Origin: Aliivibrio sp. 1S175
Lineage (GTDB): Bacteria; Pseudomonadota; Gammaproteobacteria; Enterobacterales; Vibrionaceae
NCBI RefSeq assembly: GCF_001690985.1
Contig: NZ_MAJS01000018.1
Location: 44,850 to 108,849 of the forward strand
DNA length: 64,000 nt
Direction: 5' to 3'
Positions within the stretch are counted from its first letter, which is position 1, and each line of letters starts with the position of its first letter. Positions 36,474 to 45,118 of this stretch are shown piece after piece. The position numbers and the translations under genes are program-made. Under the pieces are notes generated by a model. That model saw nothing but the letters and a program-made list of their open reading frames with translations, was not told where the DNA came from and ran no database searches.

Positions 36474-37526
36474 TTATTTTTCAGCTTGCTCATTATCGTC
36501 ATGCTTCTTAGCAAAATCAGCAATCTGTTGAAAATCATCCGGAGTCCAATAGGGTTTATTCTTTAATGAATCAGGTAGTACTGAGAAATCTTTATCGTTT
36601 TTATTTGGCATTAACATAAAGGTAGCTAATGCTTCATACTCAGTTGAAACACCCTCTTTCGTTTCACCTTTAAACCCATTTGGCTGCAAGTCTGTTCCTA
36701 AATGGTATTCCCGATGAATCACAACCCATTTGTTTGGTAGCCGCTTAGAACTGTCCCACCATACCCCATCCATTTTTTTTATTTCTGTTTTAGATTGCTC
36801 TTTAGTACCCACACCCAACTCAATAAATTTTGCTTTTATTGCTTTGGTCATTGCAGTGGAAAAAGCATTTTTATCTAAATTTGGATCGGCACGAATAACA
36901 TCACTGGCTAACAGCGCACCAAGCATATTTGAATAAAGATCTTCAGGAGAGAAAGCAGAGGCATATTCTTTAAAGCCTCCGACTGATTCCATACCAAACC
37001 ATTGCGCTATCTCATGCCATTGAGCAAATCGATATGCAGTCAACGCAGCTAATTCGATACTGATTTTTTGACGTTCTACTTCAGAATACACATCCACACT
37101 CTTGTGCATTTGAACAACACGATCTTTTAACTCTCGTGACAATGTCACTTTATAATCAGAACCTAGGTGAGCGTAAAACTCATTGTAAAGATAATAAGTA
37201 AAATCAGCAGTATCTCGAATATGAGCCGAATCTAAAAAACCTCCTTTTTTAGAGTAAAAAATACCATTACTTTCATCTCCAAAACCCATCAAACTACTAG
37301 CAACGCTTTGGGTACCATCGTTATATATATGATCACCAAGATCTTCTATATTCATTACGTTTTCTACTGAAACAAAAGGGACAGGGATCCCCCCTATTTC
37401 TGTTTGCAGGTTGATCCCAAAAGCACAGCAAGGCCTCACACCAGCTGGAGCATCAGCAGCAAAAGCAGATAAGGACACGCCACACAAAAAACTCGTGATG
37501 ACAATGGAAGCTATCTTACTCTTCAT
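36474..37526 (-). CDS. DUF4056-family periplasmic protein
   Basis: This 350-aa protein has a signal peptide (IASIVITSFLCGVSLSAFA, cut before ADAP). The mature part opens with the family motif GVRPCCAFG, and a central RFAQWHEIAQWFGMES could coordinate metal through its His/Glu pair in protease-like fashion, but that is conjecture. The C-terminus is highly charged. It is the last gene of a three-gene envelope operon, 11 bases after the D15-like barrel gene. No function is known for the family. Confidence 0.8.
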   Translation of the reverse strand: MKSKIASIVITSFLCGVSLSAFAADAPAGVRPCCAFGINLQTEIGGIPVPFVSVENVMNIEDLGDHIYNDGTQSVASSLMGFGDESNGIFYSKKGGFLDSAHIRDTADFTYYLYNEFYAHLGSDYKVTLSRELKDRVVQMHKSVDVYSEVERQKISIELAALTAYRFAQWHEIAQWFGMESVGGFKEYASAFSPEDLYSNMLGALLASDVIRADPNLDKNAFSTAMTKAIKAKFIELGVGTKEQSKTEIKKMDGVWWDSSKRLPNKWVVIHREYHLGTDLQPNGFKGETKEGVSTEYEALATFMLMPNKNDKDFSVLPDSLKNKPYWTPDDFQQIADFAKKHDDNEQAEK

Positions 37527-37537
37527 ATAAATACCCT

Positions 37538-38662
37538 CTAAAACGCTTCATTAATTTGAAAATATACCGCTTGGCTATCTTTTCCTAACCCATAATCCAG
37601 TCTTACATTAACTCTTGGTTTAAACGCAAAACGATAACCAATGCCATACGTCGGTAACCATTTACTATCAAACAACTCTTGATAAGAGCTCGCGACACTC
37701 CCCCCCCCTATCCACGCAACCATTCCATGCCGTTTGTTAAGTTGTTGACGAATTTCAATTTGGCCAGACAATTGACTATTATCTCGATACTGACCTGAAT
37801 AATATCCTCTCATTCGCTTATCACTGCCTAAAGAGGAAAATGCAAACCAAGGAATATCACCTTGAACATCTTCAGAAAATATTTCCCACGCCAAAACAGT
37901 ATTAGGTAATATTTTGTGATATTGACGGTAATTTATGGTGACTTTGTCAAAATCATAATCGGATCCAAATTCAGTACGATAGGCATTCCAATTCACACTG
38001 AATAACATGCCTTCATGGGCGTTTAGCTCAAAATCACGACTGTCGTACTCAACACTCACCGTAGCAGCACTTAAAAAGGTATTTTCCAGATCACTCTGTG
38101 CTAATACCTCAGTATCTGACGAAAGATCACGATAACTCTCCATATCTGCACCAAAAAGGAAATAGGTATTAGGTAAAAATTGATACGCCACCTTTGGTGT
38201 AAATCCAAAAATTTGAGCTTCAACTAGTGTTTTATTGCTGTCAACTTCCGCCGCTTGTTTACCAACGCCCCAATAGTATTCAGGGGTATGGCTTGCTTTG
38301 GCTTGAACCAATAACCGAAGGTCATCATTCTCAAAATAAGTTCGATTATTAACACCTACGCCATAGGATCCTGAAGTAGAACCATAACCCGTAATATTAA
38401 TCGTAGAAAGTGGCGCACTCTGTTTATCTTCAAGTGGCGAATATAAACCCACAGCCGCAACCCCAATACCAAAACCTTGCTCAGGGTTAGCGAAAGGCCC
38501 GGGAAGCACAGCCCAATCCCCCCCTTTACTGACATCAATATCTTCTGATGAGCCAAGCTCTTCTAGAAAAGTATCAACCCAGTTTTGTGGCTTCTCTTTC
38601 GCAGAGATCGAAAATGCGCAGCAACTTAGTAAAGCTGCCGTAGATAGGTTTAATAACTTCAT
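37538..38662 (-). CDS. D15/BamA-type outer-membrane beta-barrel protein
   Basis: This 374-aa protein has a signal peptide (LLNLSTAALLSCCAFSISA) and many alternating amphipathic strands. It carries the surface-antigen signature LGSDKRMRGYYSGQYRDN, the counterpart of the VRGF/Y loop of BamA and FhaC, and ends in a phenylalanine (FQINEAF), as outer-membrane barrels do. POTRA domains are absent, because only about 50 residues precede the barrel. It is translated between the two other envelope genes with gaps of 3 and 11 bases. Confidence 0.8.
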   Translation of the reverse strand: MKLLNLSTAALLSCCAFSISAKEKPQNWVDTFLEELGSSEDIDVSKGGDWAVLPGPFANPEQGFGIGVAAVGLYSPLEDKQSAPLSTINITGYGSTSGSYGVGVNNRTYFENDDLRLLVQAKASHTPEYYWGVGKQAAEVDSNKTLVEAQIFGFTPKVAYQFLPNTYFLFGADMESYRDLSSDTEVLAQSDLENTFLSAATVSVEYDSRDFELNAHEGMLFSVNWNAYRTEFGSDYDFDKVTINYRQYHKILPNTVLAWEIFSEDVQGDIPWFAFSSLGSDKRMRGYYSGQYRDNSQLSGQIEIRQQLNKRHGMVAWIGGGSVASSYQELFDSKWLPTYGIGYRFAFKPRVNVRLDYGLGKDSQAVYFQINEAF

Positions 38663-38665
38663 GAT

Positions 38666-39553
38666 TTAAAATCGCATATCAACGCTTAAGAATAAACTTG
38701 TACGGTTACCAAACCCCGCCTCACCCAGTAAATAGAGTCGATCATGCAATTTATACTGCATACCTACAATTGGGTTCCATGGTGTGACTAAGTGTTGCTC
38801 TACATTAAAGCGACCATTATCAACCTTGCCCACTAAATTACCCAAGCTACCCGTTAAACCTATATCCGTTAAATTGCCAGATAAGGATTGCTCAACATCT
38901 TGATACATAGCCCCCACCCACAAACGTAACGGAGCGCCTAAACGGGTAAAGTCATAACCAATTCGAGGAGAAATAACAATCGAAGATATGGTGCCATCAA
39001 TTACATTTAATTTAGTTTCGGTATAACTTGCATCAACTAAAGTAAATACATCTTTATAGCCTCCAGCAAGCACAAATCCGGCACCATAAAGAGTGCCATT
39101 CAGATCCAGACGGAATGGCATAGTTCCCGATAACTTTTCAGAACCAAGGGCTTTAACTTTGATCGTAGTTTCTGAATAGCCGTTAAGCGTACCAACAATG
39201 CCGTATAAATTTAGAAATGGGAATAACCAAACATCACCACGCAAAGTCAAAACTTCGCTCATTTGTTTACCCGTACCTACAGGCTCTATTTGAACGACAT
39301 CACCGAGTGGAACATTTATTGTGTGCCCAAAGGGTAAATCAATTGGGTAGGAACCCTCGAATCCAACGCTATCTACTGAGATATCTTGAGTTTGTTTCAT
39401 GTAACTAACGTTTAGGCCAAAAGCCTCAGGAAGAGTATAACCACGAGCTTCCGCTTCATCTTTCCAAATGGGTAGTGTAAAAGATTCTGCAAATAAAGAA
39501 GAAGAGTAAGATAAAAATAATAAGCAAAGTACAGAAAGAGACCTTTGCGACAT
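38666..39553 (-). CDS. Predicted outer-membrane beta-barrel protein
   Basis: The product has 295 aa from the ATG at 39553 (MSQRSLSVLCLLFLSYSSSLFA is a signal peptide); the frame extends to 39631, but the CGGAG ribosome binding site favours this start. The mature part consists of amphipathic strands and ends FLSVDMRF with a terminal phenylalanine, the usual signal for the BAM complex. The closest well-known group cannot be named. It is the first gene of the envelope operon with the D15-like and DUF4056 genes. Confidence 0.72.
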   Translation of the reverse strand: MSQRSLSVLCLLFLSYSSSLFAESFTLPIWKDEAEARGYTLPEAFGLNVSYMKQTQDISVDSVGFEGSYPIDLPFGHTINVPLGDVVQIEPVGTGKQMSEVLTLRGDVWLFPFLNLYGIVGTLNGYSETTIKVKALGSEKLSGTMPFRLDLNGTLYGAGFVLAGGYKDVFTLVDASYTETKLNVIDGTISSIVISPRIGYDFTRLGAPLRLWVGAMYQDVEQSLSGNLTDIGLTGSLGNLVGKVDNGRFNVEQHLVTPWNPIVGMQYKLHDRLYLLGEAGFGNRTSLFLSVDMRF

Positions 39554-39859
39554 AACGGCTCCGAATACTGAAGGATAATAATCCAAAATTGGCTTCAGTT
39601 TTCCAAAATCATACGCCTCACATGAATACATTCAATCGAACTTTACACTAATTTACATATGAAACTGTCAAGGTTTTATTTGATGCATTCAAAGCTCAAA
39701 TTACAGCCTACTTCACATAATAAAAAACAATTTAAAATAAAAAATAGGAATATATGAAAGATATTGATTGGCAAGATCAGTAATGGCCAATTTAAAGACG
39801 TTTCAGTCATTAAATCGGCCATTCAGAAATGATAGGGGTAGAGTTAAATAAAAACGATA
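39554..39859. other. 306-bp spacer between the envelope operon and rhlE
   Basis: No supported gene. The right part holds an imperfect hairpin, GGCCAATTTAA against TTAAATCGGCC (about 39785-39822), without a T run in either direction, and a 9-codon ATG ORF at 39754 that is too short to credit. The left part should hold the leftward promoter of the envelope operon. Confidence 0.5.
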
Positions 39860-41119
39860 TTAACGCTTATTTTTACCTCGATTAGCGTGCACTTTCATCT
39901 TTGCTTTCAGCTTTCGTTTATCTGCTGAACGTCCACGACTTTGACGCGAATGATCTTCTTTTACCACTCGAGCATTAGGATCTGGTTCATACCCTTTCAA
40001 CCATTCTTGCGGTAAACGAGTGTCTAACAATGTTTCAATCGCCGTTAATAAATAGTCTTCGTTACTGCTCATTAATGAAATAGCTTTACCTGTACATCCC
40101 GCTCGACCCGTTCGTCCGATACGATGAACATAATCTTCAGCTTTAAATGGTAATTCATAATTAATAACACATTCTAGTTGCTCAATATCCAAACCACGAG
40201 CAGCGATATCCGTTGCAATTAATGCACGAACTTTCCCAGTTTTAAATTCTTCTAACGCACGTAAGCGAGCACCTTGGCTTTTATCACCATTAATAGAAAC
40301 TGCTTTTATGCCGTCTTTCTTGAGTTCTTTAACTAATTCATCAGAACCTAGTTTTGTTTTTGTAAAGACAAGAACTTGTTGCCAATTACGAGAGCCAATT
40401 AAATACGCCAACAACTCACTTTTACGGTGTTTATCGACTGGATATACTATCTGTTCAACAGTATCAGCGGTACTGTTCGTAGGTGTTACCTGTATTTCTT
40501 TTGGTTTATGCAACATGTAATGAGCAATTTCTCTCACTTTTGCACTGAACGTTGCTGAGAAAAATAACGTTTGGTGTTCAGCTGGCATCTTACGTAGTAC
40601 TTTTTTAATATCCGGAATAAAGCCCATATCTAACATACGGTCAGCTTCATCTAGTACTAAATATCCTGCTTGATTCAACGTAATCGTATTGATGTGCAAT
40701 AAATCTAATAAACGCCCAGGAGTCGCAACTAAAATATCCGCGCCACCAACTAAGTTATCTTTTTGAACATTAATACTCGTGCCGCCATAAGCAACCACCA
40801 CTTTGATGTCTGTATTTTTTGCATAGCTAACTAAACTATCAAATACTTGCTGTGCTAATTCACGAGTTGGCGTCAAAATCAAACTACCAATCACTTTTGA
40901 ATTCTGGCTACGATTCATTGGGTTTTCAATTAAACGTTGAATAAGAGGCAAACCAAAAGCGGCAGTTTTACCTGTACCAGTTTGTGCTCCTGCAAGTACA
41001 TCATGTCCTTGTAATACGAGAGGAATAGCTTGTTTTTGAACTGGAGTCGCTTCTTTAAAACCTAATTCCGAGACGGTATTAAGAAGCTGTTCAGATAACC
41101 CTAGTGAAGCAAATGACAT
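39860..41119 (-). CDS. rhlE: DEAD-box RNA helicase, RhlE-like
   Basis: This 419-aa ATP-dependent RNA helicase has the full motif set: FKEATPVQKQAIP (Q motif), AQTGTGKTAAFGLPL, PTRELAQQ, DEADRMLDMGF, FFSATF and HRIGRTGRAG. The opening MSFASLGLSEQLL and short basic tail (SADKRKLKAKMKV) fit the RhlE subgroup, which acts in ribosome assembly and RNA decay. It is a single gene. Another helicase gene, deaD, is 11 kb away. Confidence 0.9.
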   Translation of the reverse strand: MSFASLGLSEQLLNTVSELGFKEATPVQKQAIPLVLQGHDVLAGAQTGTGKTAAFGLPLIQRLIENPMNRSQNSKVIGSLILTPTRELAQQVFDSLVSYAKNTDIKVVVAYGGTSINVQKDNLVGGADILVATPGRLLDLLHINTITLNQAGYLVLDEADRMLDMGFIPDIKKVLRKMPAEHQTLFFSATFSAKVREIAHYMLHKPKEIQVTPTNSTADTVEQIVYPVDKHRKSELLAYLIGSRNWQQVLVFTKTKLGSDELVKELKKDGIKAVSINGDKSQGARLRALEEFKTGKVRALIATDIAARGLDIEQLECVINYELPFKAEDYVHRIGRTGRAGCTGKAISLMSSNEDYLLTAIETLLDTRLPQEWLKGYEPDPNARVVKEDHSRQSRGRSADKRKLKAKMKVHANRGKNKR

Positions 41120-41197
41120 GATGAACCTTTAAATACAATAATTTTCGCCGATTGTAGCAAAATAGTATTGGTTCCCCTAGAGTAAGTTGCGCTATAA

Positions 41198-41234
41198 AAA
41201 AATCCAGCGTACTTTGCAGGTACACTGGATTATC
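41198..41234 (-). terminator. Terminator of the porin gene
   Basis: AATCCAG-C-GTAC pairs with GTAC-A-CTGGATT with a single mismatch around TTTGCAG. On the minus strand a seven-base T run follows, and it lies 34 bases after the porin stop. Confidence 0.75.
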
Positions 41235-41267
41235 TTAGGAAAGTTAAAGATTAATAATCATTGTAGA

Positions 41268-42332
41268 TTATAGGTAGTAACGCGCACCTAGCATCCACTT
41301 ATTATCTTCTTTATTATTGTAATCATTACCTAAATCAAGTTGGTAACCAGTAAAGCCTACAAACTTATCAGTGAAATTGTATTCTGCTTGAATTGCTGAT
41401 GTACTGTAAACCGTTTTACTTGCATCGTTATCTACAACCGATTCATAGTTCAAACTTAGGTTTAAACTGTTGTCTAAAGCGTAGGCAACCAAAGCTTCGT
41501 ATGCTGAACTGTCTTCAATTGGGTTTCCTGTCGTAGACAATTGATGAGGAGTATTCATATACTCATTCATTGCATACACACCTGCTACGTATAAACCACT
41601 TCCATAAGTACCGTAAGTCCCACTCAATACATGAGATTCAGAAGTCACTGACTTTGCACTTGAACCATACGTAACGTCACCGGTGTTATATGCGTAATTC
41701 GCCGAGAATCCCATCACGCTATAATTTAGTGCAACCTGTCCACGATTTCCGTAATTGTTCTCTATTTTTGTAGTATCCCAGTCATTTGAAACTGTATCAG
41801 TCTTACGTCCTTGCCAACCAGCGGCAACACCAAATTTACCAGCATCACCCAGTTCAAACATTTTTCCGTAGCTCAGCATTTCTTCAGCGCGGCCTGTACC
41901 TAAATTGCCATGGTCCTCATAAAGAAAGTCATTCGCAAACGCTATTGGCATATCCGCTACACCACCCACAGCGTAATAAGGTGACCATTGGGTTCCGGCA
42001 ACTGCTCGACCGAAATCTTCGTGTGTCAAACCGATGTAGCCTAGACGAGTTGTGAATGCATTTTCACCACCATCTAAATAGTTAAGAGCCCATTCACCTT
42101 TAGCATCAGCAACAAAACCATTACCTAAGTCATGTGTTGCATTAAAATTAATACGTGGAGAAACTGCGGTTATATCAGTATCGCCTTCATCAGATCCTTC
42201 TAATGCTACTGATACATGCCCACCGATATCAAATGTTGTCCCATCTTCATTATATAATTCAACAGCAACGGCATTTGAAGAAGCAGCAGCAATAGCTAAA
42301 GCGAGTAGTTTTTTATTCATTTTAATTTCCAT
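41268..42332 (-). CDS. General porin, OmpU-like
   Basis: This 354-aa outer-membrane porin has a signal peptide (MNKKLLALAIAAASSNAVA) and mature start VELYNEDGTTFDIGGHVSV. Typical Gram-negative porin strands follow (RLGYIGLTHEDFGRAVAGTQ is the conserved GSRFGFK-like/eyelet region), and the tail ends WMLGARYYL. Vibrio OmpU is its likely relative, though the terminal residue is Leu instead of Phe. Two in-frame ATGs are possible (42332 and 42320); AGGAG favours the first, and the shorter start gives the usual MNKK opening. OmpU in V. fischeri is known to affect squid colonisation; that link is only by family. Confidence 0.85.
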   Translation of the reverse strand: MEIKMNKKLLALAIAAASSNAVAVELYNEDGTTFDIGGHVSVALEGSDEGDTDITAVSPRINFNATHDLGNGFVADAKGEWALNYLDGGENAFTTRLGYIGLTHEDFGRAVAGTQWSPYYAVGGVADMPIAFANDFLYEDHGNLGTGRAEEMLSYGKMFELGDAGKFGVAAGWQGRKTDTVSNDWDTTKIENNYGNRGQVALNYSVMGFSANYAYNTGDVTYGSSAKSVTSESHVLSGTYGTYGSGLYVAGVYAMNEYMNTPHQLSTTGNPIEDSSAYEALVAYALDNSLNLSLNYESVVDNDASKTVYSTSAIQAEYNFTDKFVGFTGYQLDLGNDYNNKEDNKWMLGARYYL

Positions 42333-42683
42333 TTAATTTGTCTCCTATGAAATGAAGTCTCACAGAAAAACAGTGCGACCAACAATTTAAAAACAAGATA
42401 ATAAAAATTTTCATACAGAAGGAGTTAAACGTTAACAAAAAACACAATAAAAAATAAATCCAAGGTAAACAGCCTTGATATATAAGGAATAAAACAAAGT
42501 TAATTAGATGTATCAAAATGTTTTCTTTATATTTAGCTCATGTTTTTTTAGGTTAAAATCAAAATGCGAATAAATAAAAACACTTAAAAACAGCAATAAT
42601 AGTAGAATAATGAATCAAACAGTCAGTTTTAATGCATTTAAGGGTTTACAAGAAACGGTGAACACCCTATTATACGCGGCATT
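42333..42683. other. 351-bp AT-rich spacer between the porin gene and tRNA-Ser
   Basis: No gene seen. A CAAGG/CCTTG hairpin at about 42461-42477 followed on the minus strand by a T-rich tract might end a short transcript or mark a leader structure of the porin mRNA. The long leader is consistent with a regulated porin gene. The tRNA promoter should lie near 42640-42680. Confidence 0.45.
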
Positions 42684-42774
42684 GGAGGGATGGCTGAGTG
42701 GTCGAAAGCACCGGTCTTGAAAACCGGCAACCGTTAATAGCGGTTCTAGGGTTCAAATCCCTATCCCTCCACCA
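42684..42774 (+). tRNA. tRNA-Ser (anticodon UGA)
   Basis: This is a 91-nt class II tRNA. The acceptor stem GGAGGGA pairs with TCCCTCC (42764-42770), followed by discriminator A and an encoded CCA. The anticodon stem CCGGT/ACCGG encloses loop CTTGAAA with TGA at 42718-42720. The long variable arm (ACCGTTAATAGCGGT) and GGTTCAAATCC T arm are characteristic of tRNA-Ser. A terminator follows. Confidence 0.97.
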
Positions 42775-42787
42775 AATTAAAAGATTA

Positions 42788-42814
42788 AACCGCTGTTTTT
42801 ACAGCGGTTTTTTT
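42788..42814 (+). terminator. Terminator of tRNA-Ser
   Basis: AACCGCTGT pairs with ACAGCGGTT around TTTT, followed by a T run. Confidence 0.88.
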
Positions 42815-43034
42815 GTATCTGTACTATCTAAAAGAATTAAATGCAGATAAGCCCACCAATGCAATGCATTATAGAGACCGATTACTCAACCAAAAATTAA
42901 GCAGTAAGACCTTAAAAGACTGCATTGCGGTAAATAGACAATTTTTTAATACTCTGAAACCTTTTTCGACACTTTGGTGTGCTGGGGCTTTTTTGTATCG
43001 TCATTACATCCATCACCTTAAAACCATTCCTCTG

Positions 43035-44267
43035 CTATTCGAATGTATCTAATATCGAGAATAGGTAGTCGATTTCATCGAACGTGTTGTAATGCATAAA
43101 ACCAATACGAACAACCCCTCCACTTTCCTCTAAACCAAGTTGCTTTATCAATCCCAACGCATAAAAGTGGCCATTCCAAACACAAATTTGATGTTGCCCT
43201 AATTTTTTTGCTATCTGATCGGGTGAGTGGCCTTTAAAACTGATTGCAAATGTAGGTGTTCGATTACCTGCATTTTCAGGATCACTTATACCAAACAATG
43301 ACATCCCAGAACGCTCTTCGAGCTTATTCAAAAAGTAATGTGTTAATGCTAATTCGTGTTGTTTATATTGGGTGAAGCAGCTAACTAATCTTTCTCTTAA
43401 GCTGCACTCTTTATCGCCCCATTGAGCTAAATATTCAATTGCAGCCGTTACTCCCGCTAACCCTTCAAAGCTCTGTGTTCCTGTTTCAAAACGTCCTGGG
43501 CCAATATCTGTTGCAGGTTCAACTTTATAAGGAGACAACGATTGGAGATATTGGGAAGAGACATAAGCGATGCCAACATGAGGCCCAAAGAATTTATACG
43601 CAGAGCATACTAAAAAATCACAATCAAGATCTTGAACATCAACTAAATGATGCGGAGCATAATGAACAGCATCAACATAAATCATGGCACCAAAATGATG
43701 GGCAGCCGCAACCATTGACTTCACATCAACAAGAGATCCTGTTGTATTTGACGCATACGTTGTCGCCACAAGTACCGTTTTATCAGACAGTAAAGAATGA
43801 AAATGATCCATATCCAAAGTACAATCGTCTGTATTAACACGAACCTGATGAACGATAACGCCTTTATCTTCAGCAGCCTGCTGCCAGCTCGATACATTCG
43901 AATAATGATCCAATGCTGTAACAATGATCTCATCGCCTGCTGTCCAATTTCGACTGATCGCACGACTTAACTGAAAAGTGAGCGAAGTCATGTTTGCGCC
44001 AAATACAATATTATTACTGCTTGGTGCATTCAATAAAGCAGCACAACAAGTTCGAGCATTATCCATAACCGCATTTGTCTTCTGGCTTGAGAAGAAATGA
44101 CCGCCTAGATTAGAGTTCGAATAGCCTAAATACTCTGCCATAGCCGTTAACACTGATGTTGGAACTTGAGATCCTCCAGGGCCATCTAAAAATAAAACGG
44201 GATGATTATCAACCGTTTGTGACAGAGCTGGAAATTGAGAACGAACGCTATCAGGCGTGAAAATCAT
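43035..44267 (-). CDS. Class V PLP-dependent enzyme, cysteine desulfurase-like (VC1184 subfamily)
   Basis: This 410-aa protein has the fold-type I aminotransferase class V layout. The PLP lysine is K225 in CSAYKFFGPH, the PLP-binding aspartate is in IYVDAVHYAPHH, and the N-terminal LFLDGPGGSQVP replaces the usual NAA motif. This matches a cysteine-desulfurase-like subfamily named after V. cholerae VC1184, whose reaction is not established. There is no clear catalytic-cysteine loop near the C-terminus as in SufS or IscS. The start overlaps the 2-oxoglutarate dioxygenase gene upstream by 17 bases, so the two act together. Confidence 0.8.
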   Translation of the reverse strand: MIFTPDSVRSQFPALSQTVDNHPVLFLDGPGGSQVPTSVLTAMAEYLGYSNSNLGGHFFSSQKTNAVMDNARTCCAALLNAPSSNNIVFGANMTSLTFQLSRAISRNWTAGDEIIVTALDHYSNVSSWQQAAEDKGVIVHQVRVNTDDCTLDMDHFHSLLSDKTVLVATTYASNTTGSLVDVKSMVAAAHHFGAMIYVDAVHYAPHHLVDVQDLDCDFLVCSAYKFFGPHVGIAYVSSQYLQSLSPYKVEPATDIGPGRFETGTQSFEGLAGVTAAIEYLAQWGDKECSLRERLVSCFTQYKQHELALTHYFLNKLEERSGMSLFGISDPENAGNRTPTFAISFKGHSPDQIAKKLGQHQICVWNGHFYALGLIKQLGLEESGGVVRIGFMHYNTFDEIDYLFSILDTFE

Positions 44268-44907
44268 TAGCTTTATCCTTAGCTGTTAATACAAATACAT
44301 CCATATGCCCTTCACGAGCGTGGTCAACTAAGCGTATCGGTTTTCCGTTATGCCACAACTTTCTGTCATCCACCATCGCCACTTCTCCATCTTCTAAAAT
44401 TTTTTTAAAAAACGGTTCTTCGTTAGAATTTTTATATACAAGCAGTTCTCCACCTTCGATATTAGATCGATCAATACCAATCAAAGCAATATGATCAAAA
44501 CCATCTTGATGGACACCCTCTGGTGCTATTTGCGTTTCTGCATAGATTGCTGAGATCCGCATTTGGTGTATCTCAATCTCTTGCCCATTAGGTAGATGAT
44601 TTAAATCCATAAAGACTTGGCACATTTCTGCCATACCTTCACTGTGTAAAATATGCGTTTCAATACCTTCAAATTCACGAACTATGTCCCCTTGAAAATG
44701 ATTAATATCTTCACTCTGAACAAAATTATGTTTGTTGGTTTCAACCACCTCGTCATTAATCACCTCGATCACTGAATAACGACGTAATCGAAAGTTCCCA
44801 TCTGCATGAGTGGTTTTAGGTAGACCCGTAAATGAGGGTGCGAGTTGATGGACAGCAGCATGGCTTAACTGTGTCAGCTGTAATGTAGTGTCATGTGAGT
44901 GAATCAT
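44251..44907 (-). CDS. 2-oxoglutarate/Fe(II) dioxygenase family protein
   Basis: This 218-aa protein resembles the 2OG-Fe_Oxy_2 family, which includes the bacterial L-isoleucine 4-hydroxylase. The iron triad is read as H133 and D135 in GVHQDGFDH and H186 in KLWHNGKPI. The fold core around FRLRRYSVIEVI and EIHQMRISA also matches. It probably hydroxylates a free amino acid or a similar metabolite. The gene is the first of a two-gene overlapping pair with the class V PLP enzyme. No regulator is adjacent. Confidence 0.75.
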   Translation of the reverse strand: MIHSHDTTLQLTQLSHAAVHQLAPSFTGLPKTTHADGNFRLRRYSVIEVINDEVVETNKHNFVQSEDINHFQGDIVREFEGIETHILHSEGMAEMCQVFMDLNHLPNGQEIEIHQMRISAIYAETQIAPEGVHQDGFDHIALIGIDRSNIEGGELLVYKNSNEEPFFKKILEDGEVAMVDDRKLWHNGKPIRLVDHAREGHMDVFVLTAKDKANDFHA

Positions 44908-45118
44908 ATTGCCTCCCGCATAAGTAATTTAACAATTTAGTTACACTTCATTATTTACGCAGAAATACTATTAAATCAAACTAATCCATGATTTAATTCT
45001 CACAAATATAAAAAATAAGCACAATGAACTACTTTTTTGTGATACGTAAGAATTAAAATTCAGTTTAAGTTCTAGCTATATCAAAAAACCAGAACTCTTC
45101 ACTGAATAAAATTTAAGT

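Noticed and set aside
39754..39783. 9-codon ORF with an AGGAA before it
   Set aside because: It is too short to judge and no terminator or conservation evidence is visible.
42322..42516. 64-codon hydrophobic frame upstream of the porin start on -
   Set aside because: It runs through the porin ribosome binding site and start and is a low-complexity AT-rich reading of the leader.
42813..43052. 79-codon frame downstream of tRNA-Ser on +
   Set aside because: It begins inside the tRNA terminator, has no ribosome binding site, and runs into the opposite-strand PLP enzyme gene; composition is not protein-like.
43439..43837. 132-codon + strand frame rich in His and Gln
   Set aside because: It lies antisense to the class V PLP enzyme and has repetitive composition produced by the opposite codon usage.
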